In this document: positions 1-5,055 of the stretch, in pieces
Position numbering within the stretch: the stretch's first letter is position 1
Layout of the letters: every line of letters begins with the position of its first letter
From: Candidatus Neomicrothrix sp. UBA4742
GTDB lineage: Bacteria > Actinomycetota > Acidimicrobiia > Acidimicrobiales > Acidimicrobilacustridaceae
Reading direction: 5' to 3'
Length of the DNA: 5,055 nt
Assembly: GCA_002403895.1 (NCBI GenBank)
Contig: DHIQ01000262.1
Location: forward strand, 28,811 to 33,865
Translations under genes and position numbers: made by a program
The notes under the pieces: generated by a model
What the model saw: only the letters and a program-made list of their open reading frames with translations
The model's database searches: none
Told to the model about the DNA's origin: nothing

Positions 1-20
1 CTGCCCCGGGCCTGGTGGTG

Positions 21-68
21 TCAGTGCAGCCCGTCGGCCACCAGGTCGTCGTTCACCAGGTCGGTCAC
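21..68 (-). other. Short coding-like tail after the oxygenase: 15-codon ORF or continuation of it in a third frame
   Basis: On the minus strand a GTG at 68-66 overlaps the oxygenase stop codon as GTGA and opens a 15-codon frame, (M)TDLVNDDLVADGLH, ending in TGA at 23-21. Most of its codons end in G or C, as in real genes here, and the same frame stays open and protein-like a few codons upstream (AGGDI). It may be the start of a translationally coupled next gene that is interrupted. It may be the true C-terminus of the oxygenase reached by a second frameshift. It may also be chance. Positions 1-20 are too short to interpret. Confidence 0.2.
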
Positions 69-746
69 GATGTCGCCACCGGCTCGCTGCGGCCGTAACG
101 CACCAGCTTCAACAGTTCGCTGCTCATGGTCCCCGGCTGGGTGTCGTAGCCGAACAGCCCGACCAGGCGGGTGGTGGCGCCGGCGATGGGGGTCACCCGA
201 TGGATCGAGTGACGCCCCTCGAAGATGAGCAGCGTGCCCGGAGACATGGGCAGCATGACCACATCGGTGGTGTCACCCGCCAGCACCCGGGCCACATTGT
301 CGTAGCGCTCGTCGTCGGCCGACCGCACGCGGGGCACCACCTCGAAGTCCCCGTCCACGTCTGCGTCGCGCAAAGGCAGGGACGTACAGCCGGCGGATCG
401 GCGAGTCGGGCGGGAACAGGTCGTAGGCCACCGCGCCAACTCCGTAGTCGCCCCAGTAGCGGCGGGGATGGTCCTCGGGCAAGGTCTCGTCGGGCGGCCC
501 GAGGTAGGCCGTGCCCAGCCCACCACTGCGGAAGGCCTGGGGCTCCAGTTCGATGGCGTCGGCCAGCATGAGGTCGAGCCCCGGGCCGTTCAGGAAGTCC
601 TCCAACTCGCTGGCCCCCGTCTCAGCCAGCTGGGCCCGGCACCGTTCGACCAGGTCGGCATACGCCACGCTGTCGGGGTCGTTGAGGGGATAGCGGTCGA
701 GATCCACCACATCCAGGAGGTCGAGCACGGCGTCGATGCTAACCAT
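65..746 (-). pseudogene. Broken 2-oxoglutarate/Fe(II)-dependent oxygenase (internal deletion plus frameshift)
   Basis: The reading frame from the ATG at 746-744 gives an N-terminal part (MVSIDAVLDLLDVVDLDRYP... to SPIRRLY at about residue 121). It then loses sense near 383-388 and runs to a stop at 273. From about 385 to the stop at 67-65 a different frame carries the C-terminal half: DGDFEVVPRVRSADDERYD, then FEGRHSIHRVTP with the distal iron-ligand His (codon 202-200), then TTRLVGLFGYDTQPG, where the Arg would bind 2-oxoglutarate. From what I remember of this family, about 50 residues should lie between RRLY and the xLxLxDADxGGDFE strand, including the proximal HxD iron ligands. They are absent in every frame. 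Neither fragment could be an active dioxygenase. The substrate of this family is unknown to me. An assembly error in a single read set is the alternative to true decay. No clear Shine-Dalgarno precedes the ATG, and the in-frame GTG at 728 is another possible start. Confidence 0.75.
736..741 (-). promoter_or_regulatory. Possible -10 element (TAGCAT) for the oxygenase
   Basis: On the minus strand TAGCAT fits TANNNT and is followed after seven bases by an in-frame GTG (728-726). That would give a leaderless product beginning MLDLLDVVDLDRYP. The spacing is one base longer than at the plus-strand promoters. The element lies inside the frame if the ATG at 746 is the true start, so it is weak evidence. 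Confidence 0.2.
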
Positions 747-800
747 CAGGCTGGAGCGGGCCCGGGAGGAGCGGGACCGGGGCGGCGCGGCCGCGGCTAC

Positions 801-806
801 TACGGT
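801..806 (+). promoter_or_regulatory. -10 element (TACGGT) of a probable leaderless promoter for the glycosyltransferase
   Basis: TACGGT matches the actinobacterial TANNNT -10 and is followed by exactly six bases (GGCGCG) and then the GTG start at 813. Transcription would therefore begin at the G of the start codon. No recognisable -35 element is seen. A GGTGG at 804-808 lies only four bases from the GTG and is a poor Shine-Dalgarno. Confidence 0.45.
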
Positions 807-812
807 GGCGCG

Positions 813-1886
813 GTGCGTATCGGCATGATCAGCCCCTACAGCCTGACGCTGCCCGGCGGTGTCCAGGGACAGATCCTGGGGCTGGCGCGTGCCATGCGGG
901 CGGTGGGTCATGAGGTGCGAGTGCTCGGGCCCTGCGACGGGCCACCACCCGACGCCGGCGTCACTCCCCTGGGCAACAGCGTCCCCACCGCGGCCAATGG
1001 ATCGGTCGCCCCCATCGCGCCGGATCCCTCGGCGCAGTTGCGAACCATCCGTGCCCTGCGGGACGAGGATTTCGACGTCGTGCACCTGCACGAGCCGTTG
1101 GCCCCCGGACCCACCCAGACCGCCATGTTCTTCAAGACGGCCCCCTTGGTGGGCACGTTTCATGCCGCTGGGGGCAGCGCCGCCTACAAATGGTTCTCGC
1201 CGGGGGTGAGGTGGTTGGCCCGCCGGCTGGATCTGCGTTGCGCGGTCAGCGAGGACGCCGAGCAGATGGCCCGGGTCGCGTTGGGTGGCTCCTACGACGT
1301 GTTGTACAACGGGGTCGAGGTGACGTCGTTCGCCAAGGCCACGCCGTCGCCTACTGATGGCCCGACCGTGTTCTTCGTCGGCCGCCACGAGCCCCGCAAG
1401 GGCCTCGATGTCCTGTTGGCGGCCATGACCGACCTGCCCCCCAACGTTCGCCTGTGGATCGCCGGCGACGGACCCGACACCGCGAGCTTGCGGGCCCGGG
1501 TGGCCGGCGATGTCCGCATCGAGTGGCTGGGACGAATCACCGACGACGAGCGAGCTGCCCGCATGCGGGGTGCCGACGTGTTCTGCGCCCCGTCGCTGCG
1601 GGGGGAGTCCTTCGGTGTGGTCCTGCTCGAAGCCATGGCCGCCGACACCCCGGTGGTGGCCAGCGATCTACCCGGCTACGCCAACGTGGCTCGGGCTGGG
1701 CGCGACGCCCTATTGGTGCCCCCGGGTGACGCCGCGGCGCTGGCCGACGCGCTTCGTCGAGTGCTCACCGACCCGGTACGGGCTCGGGCCCTGGTCGCCT
1801 CGGGCGAGGAGCGGGCGGCGCAGTTCTCTATGGAGCATCTGGCCGAGGAGTACCTCGAGCGCTACCGCCGGATCGTGGCCCGCTGA
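813..1886 (+). CDS. pimA: GT4 glycosyltransferase, PimA-like phosphatidylinositol mannosyltransferase
   Basis: A 357-residue GT-B fold enzyme of family GT4. PimA moves mannose from GDP-mannose to position 2 of the inositol of phosphatidylinositol, on the cytoplasmic face of the membrane. The opening RIGMISPYSLTLPGGVQ (residues 2-18) is the PimA-type N-terminus with the glycine loop. HLHEP is at 91-95 and GTFHA carries the catalytic-region His117. The C-terminal domain has GRHEPRKG (190-197; R191 and K196 align by eye with Arg196 and Lys202 of mycobacterial PimA) and GESFG (264-268; E265 corresponds to Glu274), followed by EAMA and VVASDLPG. Length is close to PimA. The GTG start is chosen because the family sequence begins there; in-frame sequence further upstream is antisense to the oxygenase. 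pdxS lies further downstream, as in mycobacteria, which supports PimA. Another GT4 specificity remains possible, because few other mannoside genes are in view. Confidence 0.85.
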   Translation: MRIGMISPYSLTLPGGVQGQILGLARAMRAVGHEVRVLGPCDGPPPDAGVTPLGNSVPTAANGSVAPIAPDPSAQLRTIRALRDEDFDVVHLHEPLAPGPTQTAMFFKTAPLVGTFHAAGGSAAYKWFSPGVRWLARRLDLRCAVSEDAEQMARVALGGSYDVLYNGVEVTSFAKATPSPTDGPTVFFVGRHEPRKGLDVLLAAMTDLPPNVRLWIAGDGPDTASLRARVAGDVRIEWLGRITDDERAARMRGADVFCAPSLRGESFGVVLLEAMAADTPVVASDLPGYANVARAGRDALLVPPGDAAALADALRRVLTDPVRARALVASGEERAAQFSMEHLAEEYLERYRRIVAR

Positions 1887-1932
1887 CCACTCCCTCGAAC
1901 CGGCGTAGGAAGTGGTCGCCCTGGCGACCGCT
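1885..1932 (+). terminator. Stem-loops after the glycosyltransferase gene, possible terminator
   Basis: AGTGGTCGC (1911-1919) pairs with GCGACCGCT (1924-1932) across a CCTG loop, giving a nine-pair stem with one G-U. There is no T run after it, so it would be a hairpin-only (U-less) terminator of the kind proposed for actinobacteria. Its left arm can alternatively pair with GACCACT at 1885-1891, which overlaps the stop codon. The position between two genes with separate promoters fits termination. Function is inferred. Confidence 0.4.
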
Positions 1933-1965
1933 GGTGACGTCGCTTCGTCTCGGCGGACCTGGCCC

Positions 1966-1971
1966 TATGAT
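1966..1971 (+). promoter_or_regulatory. -10 element (TATGAT) of a probable leaderless promoter for lemA
   Basis: TATGAT is close to the sigma-70 -10 consensus and is followed by six bases (GCACGC) and then the ATG at 1978. That places the transcription start on the A of ATG. No purine-rich Shine-Dalgarno is present. CTTCGT at 1943-1948, seventeen bases upstream, is a weak -35 candidate. Confidence 0.55.
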
Positions 1972-1977
1972 GCACGC

Positions 1978-2529
1978 ATGATCGTCATCCTCGTGATCGC
2001 CGGCCTCGTCCTGTTGCTGATCGTCCTCCTCGTCGCCACCTATAACGGCCTGGTGCAGCTCCGCAACCGCATCGAAGCGGCCTGGGCCCAAATCGATGTG
2101 CAGCTCAAGCGTCGCTTCGACCTCATCCCCAACCTGGTCGAGACGGTCAAGGGCTACGCCGCCCACGAGCAGGGCACCTTCGAGAAGGTGACCCAGGCGC
2201 GCAACATGGCGATGAACGCCACCGGGCCGGCCGAAGCCGCGCAAGCCGACAACGTGTTGAGCGGTGCGTTGAAGTCGCTCTTCGCCGTGTCCGAGGCCTA
2301 CCCCGACCTCAAGGCCAACCAGAACTTCCTCAACCTGCAGGAGGAACTGACCGCCACCGAGGACAAGATCTCCTATGCGCGGCAGTTCTACAACGACACC
2401 GTCTACAAGTACAACACCAAGATCCAGTCTGTCCCGGCCAATCTCATCGCCGGGCCCTTCCACTTCACCGAGCGGGAGTACTTCGAGGCCGACGATGACT
2501 CGCGGGGTCCCGTCAAGGTCTCGTTCTGA
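1978..2529 (+). CDS. lemA: LemA family membrane protein
   Basis: A 183-residue protein of the LemA family, usual length. Residues 2-21 form one hydrophobic membrane helix. After it come the family's signature segments: [20 protein letters not shown] (22-41), [19 protein letters not shown] (42-60) with the typical RRxDLIPNLV core, [22 protein letters not shown] (114-135) and [21 protein letters not shown] near 138-158. The rest is predicted to be a helical bundle. The molecular role of LemA is unsettled. It often stands next to htpX, as here, which suggests a link with membrane-protein or envelope stress handling. The ATG at 1978 is preferred because the membrane helix starts there; an in-frame GTG at 1912 would add a hydrophilic stretch unlike the family and would read through the hairpin region and promoter. 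Confidence 0.93.
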   Translation: MIVILVIAGLVLLLIVLLVATYNGLVQLRNRIEAAWAQIDVQLKRRFDLIPNLVETVKGYAAHEQGTFEKVTQARNMAMNATGPAEAAQADNVLSGALKSLFAVSEAYPDLKANQNFLNLQEELTATEDKISYARQFYNDTVYKYNTKIQSVPANLIAGPFHFTEREYFEADDDSRGPVKVSF

Positions 2530-2535
2530 GTCGTA

Positions 2536-2539
2536 GGAG
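2536..2539 (+). promoter_or_regulatory. Shine-Dalgarno (GGAG) that decides the htpX start
   Basis: GGAG in the gap after lemA, six bases before the CTG at 2546. No ATG, GTG or TTG lies at a useful distance in the htpX frame. This site and the N-terminal protein similarity therefore both point to CTG as initiator. Confidence 0.65.
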
Positions 2540-2545
2540 CCCCCG

Positions 2546-3451
2546 CTGTACGACCAGGTCAAACAGAACAAGCGCCGGTCTGCGCTGCTCATCGCCGCCT
2601 TCATCGCTCTGGTGGTGTTGGTGGCTTTCGCCTTCGACCTCGTGTTCCAACTGGGCTGGTGGGGAGTGGCGTTCGCCGCGGTGTTCGCCCTCGGCGCGTC
2701 GTTGGTGTCGTACTGGAACTCCGACAAGGTCGCGCTCTCGCTCAGCCACGCCGTGCCGGCCGATCGCCCGGAATACGCCCGGCTCTACAACCTGGTCGAG
2801 GGGTTGTGCATCGCCAGCGGGTTGCCCCGACCCAAGCTCTACATCGTCAACGATCCCGCACCCAACGCGTTCGCCACGGGCCGTGACCCCAACCACGCCT
2901 CCATCGCGGTGACGTCGGGTCTACTCGAGAAGATGAACCGCATCGAGCTCGAGGGGGTGCTGGCCCACGAGCTCAGCCATGTGAAGAACTACGACATCCT
3001 GGTGTCGTCGATCGCCGTGTGCCTCGTCGGGGTGGTGGCGGCCCTCAGTGACATCGGGGTCCGGATGTTCATCTTCGGAGGCAACCGCCGCAACAACAAC
3101 AGCAACCAGGACGGCAACATCATCATGGTGATCCTGGCGTTCGTGGTGATCCTGCTGGCCCCGCTGATGGCCATGCTCATGCAGCTCGCGGTCAGCCGCA
3201 AGCGCGAGGCGCTGGCCGATGTGTCCGCGGTGGAGATGACGCGCTATCCGCCGGGGCTCATCTCGGCATTGGAGAAGTTGCGCGACGACCACACCGAGGT
3301 CAAGACATCCAACCGGGCCACCGCCCATCTATGGATCGAAGAGCCCATGGACCACTACGAGGGCGACGACAAGAAGAAGTCCCGCTGGTCGCACTTGTTC
3401 GACACCCACCCGCCCCTGGAGGACCGCATCGCCGCCCTCCGCGAGATGTGA
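2546..3451 (+). CDS. htpX: HtpX-type M48 membrane zinc metalloprotease, apparent CTG start
   Basis: A 301-residue integral membrane protease of family M48, which in bacteria degrades misfolded or damaged membrane proteins. With the CTG at 2546 the protein opens MYDQVKQNKRRSALLIAAF, the characteristic HtpX N-terminus (MYxQIxxNKRxS followed by a membrane helix). Starting at the first conventional codon (GTG 2612) would delete 22 residues and most of helix 1. Helices lie at about 12-30 and 32-57, then 152-172 and 191-214. The zinc motif HELSH is at 141-145 (H141, H145, catalytic E142), and the third zinc ligand is E221 in REALAD. The C-terminus has the family's LFDTHPPLEDRI (284-295). An Asn-rich loop (177-191) links helices 3 and 4. 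All catalytic residues are present, so it should be active. The gene follows lemA by 16 bases and is probably co-transcribed with it. Confidence 0.93.
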   Translation: MYDQVKQNKRRSALLIAAFIALVVLVAFAFDLVFQLGWWGVAFAAVFALGASLVSYWNSDKVALSLSHAVPADRPEYARLYNLVEGLCIASGLPRPKLYIVNDPAPNAFATGRDPNHASIAVTSGLLEKMNRIELEGVLAHELSHVKNYDILVSSIAVCLVGVVAALSDIGVRMFIFGGNRRNNNSNQDGNIIMVILAFVVILLAPLMAMLMQLAVSRKREALADVSAVEMTRYPPGLISALEKLRDDHTEVKTSNRATAHLWIEEPMDHYEGDDKKKSRWSHLFDTHPPLEDRIAALREM

Positions 3452-3493
3452 GCCTCGGGCGTTCGTAGCGTCTGGTCGCCGGGATGGGGGAGT

Positions 3494-3513
3494 CCTCGAC
3501 CCGTCGCTCGAGG
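3494..3513 (+). terminator. Weak stem-loop downstream of htpX
   Basis: CCTCGA (3494-3499) pairs with TCGAGG (3508-3513) across an eight-base loop, in the 159-base gap after htpX. There is no T run. It could end the lemA-htpX transcript, but a six-pair stem is easily found by chance in such G+C-rich DNA. Confidence 0.2.
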
Positions 3514-3544
3514 GAGGATCCACCACTCCTCGCCCGCTCGTTCC

Positions 3545-3550
3545 TACGGT
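3545..3550 (+). promoter_or_regulatory. Possible -10 element (TACGGT) upstream of the DUF3048 gene
   Basis: TACGGT is the same hexamer as before the glycosyltransferase. Here it would start a transcript near 3557, with a leader of about 54 bases that contains the Shine-Dalgarno at 3599-3603. No clear -35 is seen. The support is only the shared hexamer and the intergenic position. Confidence 0.25.
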
Positions 3551-3598
3551 GTGACCCGGGTGGAGCCCTTGGTCTCGCCCGTCCCCGGGCACGAAGTC

Positions 3599-3603
3599 GG
3601 AGG
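3599..3603 (+). promoter_or_regulatory. Shine-Dalgarno (GGAGG) that decides the DUF3048 start
   Basis: A full GGAGG seven bases before GTG 3611. It favours this codon over the in-frame GTG at 3551, which would put twenty extra residues in front of the signal peptide. Confidence 0.75.
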
Positions 3604-3610
3604 TTCCCCC

Positions 3611-4732
3611 GTGCGCCACCCTCGTCCCTCGAACCTGGTCGCCCTGACCTTGGTGCCGCTGGCCCTCCTCGTGGCCGCCTGTGGCAGCCACAACACCAAG
3701 GCGGTTGAGGCGGCGCAGCCCTTACCCACCCCGTCGACCGCGCTGGCCACCACGACGGCGGCGCCACCGGTGGCCACCTTCCCGCTCACCGGGTTACCGA
3801 TGACCGACCCGGCCGCGGGCGCCCATCCCGCGGTGGTCGTCAAGATGGACAACAGTCCCCAGGCCCGCCCCCAGACCGCCATCAACCAGGCCGACGTGGT
3901 GTTCGAAGAGCGGGTCGAGGGCATCACCCGCTATGCCGTGGTCTTCCAGTCGAGCGCGCCGGACGTGGTCGGGCCGGTTCGTTCGGCCCGCAGCAGCGAC
4001 ATCGACCTCATCGCCGGGCTGGCCAGGCCGTTGCTGGGATGGTCGGGAGGCAATCCGACGGTCATCGGGCAGGTCCAGAGCGCCGCCAATGCGGGCTTGC
4101 TGGTGGATGCCAGCCAGGGGGCCAACCCGCCCGAGTATTGGCGAGACAACGCCCGCCAGGCACCCCACAACCTCTACACCAGTGTCCCGCAGCTGCTCGT
4201 CAAGTTCGGCGGCGGGTCGGCCACGCCACCCCAGGCGATGTTGCCCTACGCGGCCGCGGGTGCCCCGCTTCCCACCACGGCGGTCGATGACCCCGGCGTG
4301 ATGATCGACTTCGGCAACCACGTGCAGGCCCAGTACGTGTGGGACGCCGAGCGCAACGGGTGGGACCGGTTCCAGGTCGACGAGCTCCACGGCGTGCCCA
4401 ACAGCGCCACGGTGGATAGCACCGGCCAGCAGGTGAGCCCTACCAACGTGGTGGTGTTGTCCATCCCCTACGTGGCCTCGGTCGCTGACTCTCGTTCCCC
4501 TCAGGCCATCACCATCGGGGCCGGCGACGGGTTCGTCCTCACCCAGGGCAAGGCCATCGCCATCAAGTGGGCCCGAGCCACGAATACCGCCCCGTTCACG
4601 TTCACCACCCCCGATGGCCAGCCGGTCGGTCTCACCCCCGGGCGCACCTGGGTCGCCCTTCCCCTGGTGGGGGCGGCCGTACTCCCACTTGACCGGCCGA
4701 GCGCCGATGGGTGGCTGGCCGTGCGCAAGTAG
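3611..4732 (+). CDS. DUF3048 (YerB-like) secreted lipoprotein
   Basis: A 373-residue predicted lipoprotein. The signal peptide has a basic start (RHPRP) and a hydrophobic core, and ends in lipobox LVAAC with Cys24 as the lipidated residue. The mature protein would sit on the outer face of the cell membrane. A Pro/Thr/Ala-rich linker (about 33-56) leads to the DUF3048 N-terminal domain: PLTGLP (58-63), VVVKMDNSPQARPQ (75-88), INQADVVFEERVEGITRY (91-108) and VGPVRSAR (120-127). The second DUF3048 domain covers about 225-355, with YVWDAERNGWDRF (242-254), TNVVVLSIPY (278-287) and LTPGRTWVALP (341-351). YerB of Bacillus subtilis is the namesake; its biochemical role is not established. The start at GTG 3611 is chosen from the GGAGG seven bases upstream and from the signal peptide. 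It lies 159 bases after htpX and 48 bases before pdxS, probably as its own unit. Confidence 0.9.
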   Translation: MRHPRPSNLVALTLVPLALLVAACGSHNTKAVEAAQPLPTPSTALATTTAAPPVATFPLTGLPMTDPAAGAHPAVVVKMDNSPQARPQTAINQADVVFEERVEGITRYAVVFQSSAPDVVGPVRSARSSDIDLIAGLARPLLGWSGGNPTVIGQVQSAANAGLLVDASQGANPPEYWRDNARQAPHNLYTSVPQLLVKFGGGSATPPQAMLPYAAAGAPLPTTAVDDPGVMIDFGNHVQAQYVWDAERNGWDRFQVDELHGVPNSATVDSTGQQVSPTNVVVLSIPYVASVADSRSPQAITIGAGDGFVLTQGKAIAIKWARATNTAPFTFTTPDGQPVGLTPGRTWVALPLVGAAVLPLDRPSADGWLAVRK

Positions 4733-4768
4733 CCGATTCTCACTTCGGGTTCCCGGGCTCCGTGCCCC

Positions 4769-4774
4769 TAGAAT
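4769..4774 (+). promoter_or_regulatory. -10 element (TAGAAT) of a probable leaderless promoter for pdxS
   Basis: TAGAAT is a strong -10 match followed by six bases (GGGGGT) and then the ATG at 4781. Transcription would start on the start codon. The G run touches the ATG and is too close to act as a Shine-Dalgarno. CTTCGG at 4743-4748 is a possible but badly spaced -35. Confidence 0.55.
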
Positions 4775-4780
4775 GGGGGT

Positions 4781-5055
4781 ATGGCTGACGAACGAATCAC
4801 CGAGGCGGTCCGGCGGGAGACCGGCACCACGCTGGTGAAGCGTGGACTGGCAGAGATGCTCAAGGGCGGCGTGATCATGGACGTGGTCAACGCCCAGGAG
4901 GCCAAGATCGCCGAGGACGCCGGCGCCACCGCGGTGATGGCACTCGAGCGGGTGCCTGCCGACATCCGTCGTGACGGGGGTGTGGCCCGCATGAGTGACC
5001 CGGAGATGATCGAGGCCATCAAGGCCGCCGTGACCATCCCGGTGATGGCCAAGGC
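4781..5055 (+). CDS. pdxS: Pyridoxal 5'-phosphate synthase subunit PdxS, N-terminal part (runs off the window)
   Basis: The first 91 codons and two further bases of PdxS (family length about 290-300), cut by the right edge. PdxS is the (beta/alpha)8-barrel synthase subunit that builds pyridoxal 5'-phosphate from ribose 5-phosphate, glyceraldehyde 3-phosphate and ammonia supplied by the glutaminase PdxT. It assembles as a dodecamer in the cytosol. [20 protein letters not shown] (19-38) holds the conserved Asp34 (Asp24 in B. subtilis numbering). [21 protein letters not shown] (51-71) is nearly invariant in the family. IPVMAK ends with Lys91, equivalent to the Lys81 that forms the first imine with ribose 5-phosphate. 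The ten-residue longer N-terminus compared with B. subtilis is a common variation. The ATG follows a leaderless-type promoter. pdxT is expected downstream, outside the window. Confidence 0.97.
   Translation, partial: MADERITEAVRRETGTTLVKRGLAEMLKGGVIMDVVNAQEAKIAEDAGATAVMALERVPADIRRDGGVARMSDPEMIEAIKAAVTIPVMAK

Noticed and set aside
468..812. In-frame upstream extension of the glycosyltransferase
   Set aside because: It is antisense to the oxygenase, has no family similarity, and precedes the natural RIGMISPYS start.
273..1388. A 371-codon minus-strand frame overlapping the glycosyltransferase
   Set aside because: Only its last part (from 746 down to about 385) is real oxygenase sequence. The rest is antisense to the well-supported GT4 gene and is kept open by codon bias.
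2612..2614. GTG as the htpX start
   Set aside because: It lacks a Shine-Dalgarno, lies inside the first membrane helix and discards the conserved N-terminus.
1828..2727. A 299-codon minus-strand frame opposite lemA and the start of htpX
   Set aside because: The translation is low-complexity and resembles nothing, while the plus strand holds clear LemA and HtpX motifs. It is a high-GC shadow.
3551..3553. GTG as the DUF3048 start
   Set aside because: It would put twenty polar residues before the signal peptide, and GGAGG supports GTG 3611 instead.
3794..4390. A 198-codon minus-strand frame opposite the DUF3048 gene
   Set aside because: It has no recognisable motif and lies inside a gene with clear family motifs on the other strand.
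4746..4755. CGGGTTCCCG inverted repeat before pdxS as a terminator
   Set aside because: The two-base loop is too small, the stem has only four pairs, and there is no T run.
4768..5052. A minus-strand frame opposite pdxS
   Set aside because: It is antisense to nearly invariant PdxS sequence and has no independent support.

Overview
The base composition is strongly G+C-rich, and the gene set (PimA-type mannosyltransferase, TANNNT promoters placed directly before start codons, PdxS synthesis of vitamin B6) points to a high-GC actinobacterium. An uncultured Acidimicrobiia-type lineage fits, but that assignment is inference from protein style only. No mobile element, CRISPR array, tRNA or rRNA is visible.

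Layout. Positions 65-746 (minus strand) hold a 2-oxoglutarate/Fe(II) oxygenase gene that is broken. Its N-terminal and C-terminal parts lie in different frames, and the stretch that should carry the iron-binding HxD motif is missing between them. From 813 to the right edge everything reads on the plus strand: a GT4 glycosyltransferase resembling PimA (813-1886), LemA (1978-2529), the HtpX membrane metalloprotease (2546-3451), a DUF3048/YerB-type lipoprotein (3611-4732) and the first third of pdxS (4781 to the edge).

How they relate. lemA and htpX form a familiar pair and are probably co-transcribed, with 16 bases between them. htpX appears to start at a CTG codon behind a well-placed Shine-Dalgarno. 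In mycobacteria pimA lies a few genes upstream of pdxS, pdxT and a yebC-type gene, so this window looks like a version of that neighbourhood with the lemA-htpX-DUF3048 block in between. The glycosyltransferase, lemA and pdxS have no convincing Shine-Dalgarno. Each instead has a TANNNT -10 element exactly six bases before its start codon, the geometry of leaderless transcripts. htpX and the DUF3048 gene have Shine-Dalgarno sequences.

Most of the window is ordinary chromosomal housekeeping content. I do not see an undescribed multi-gene system. The points most worth checking are the broken oxygenase, the CTG start of htpX and the repeated leaderless promoter geometry.
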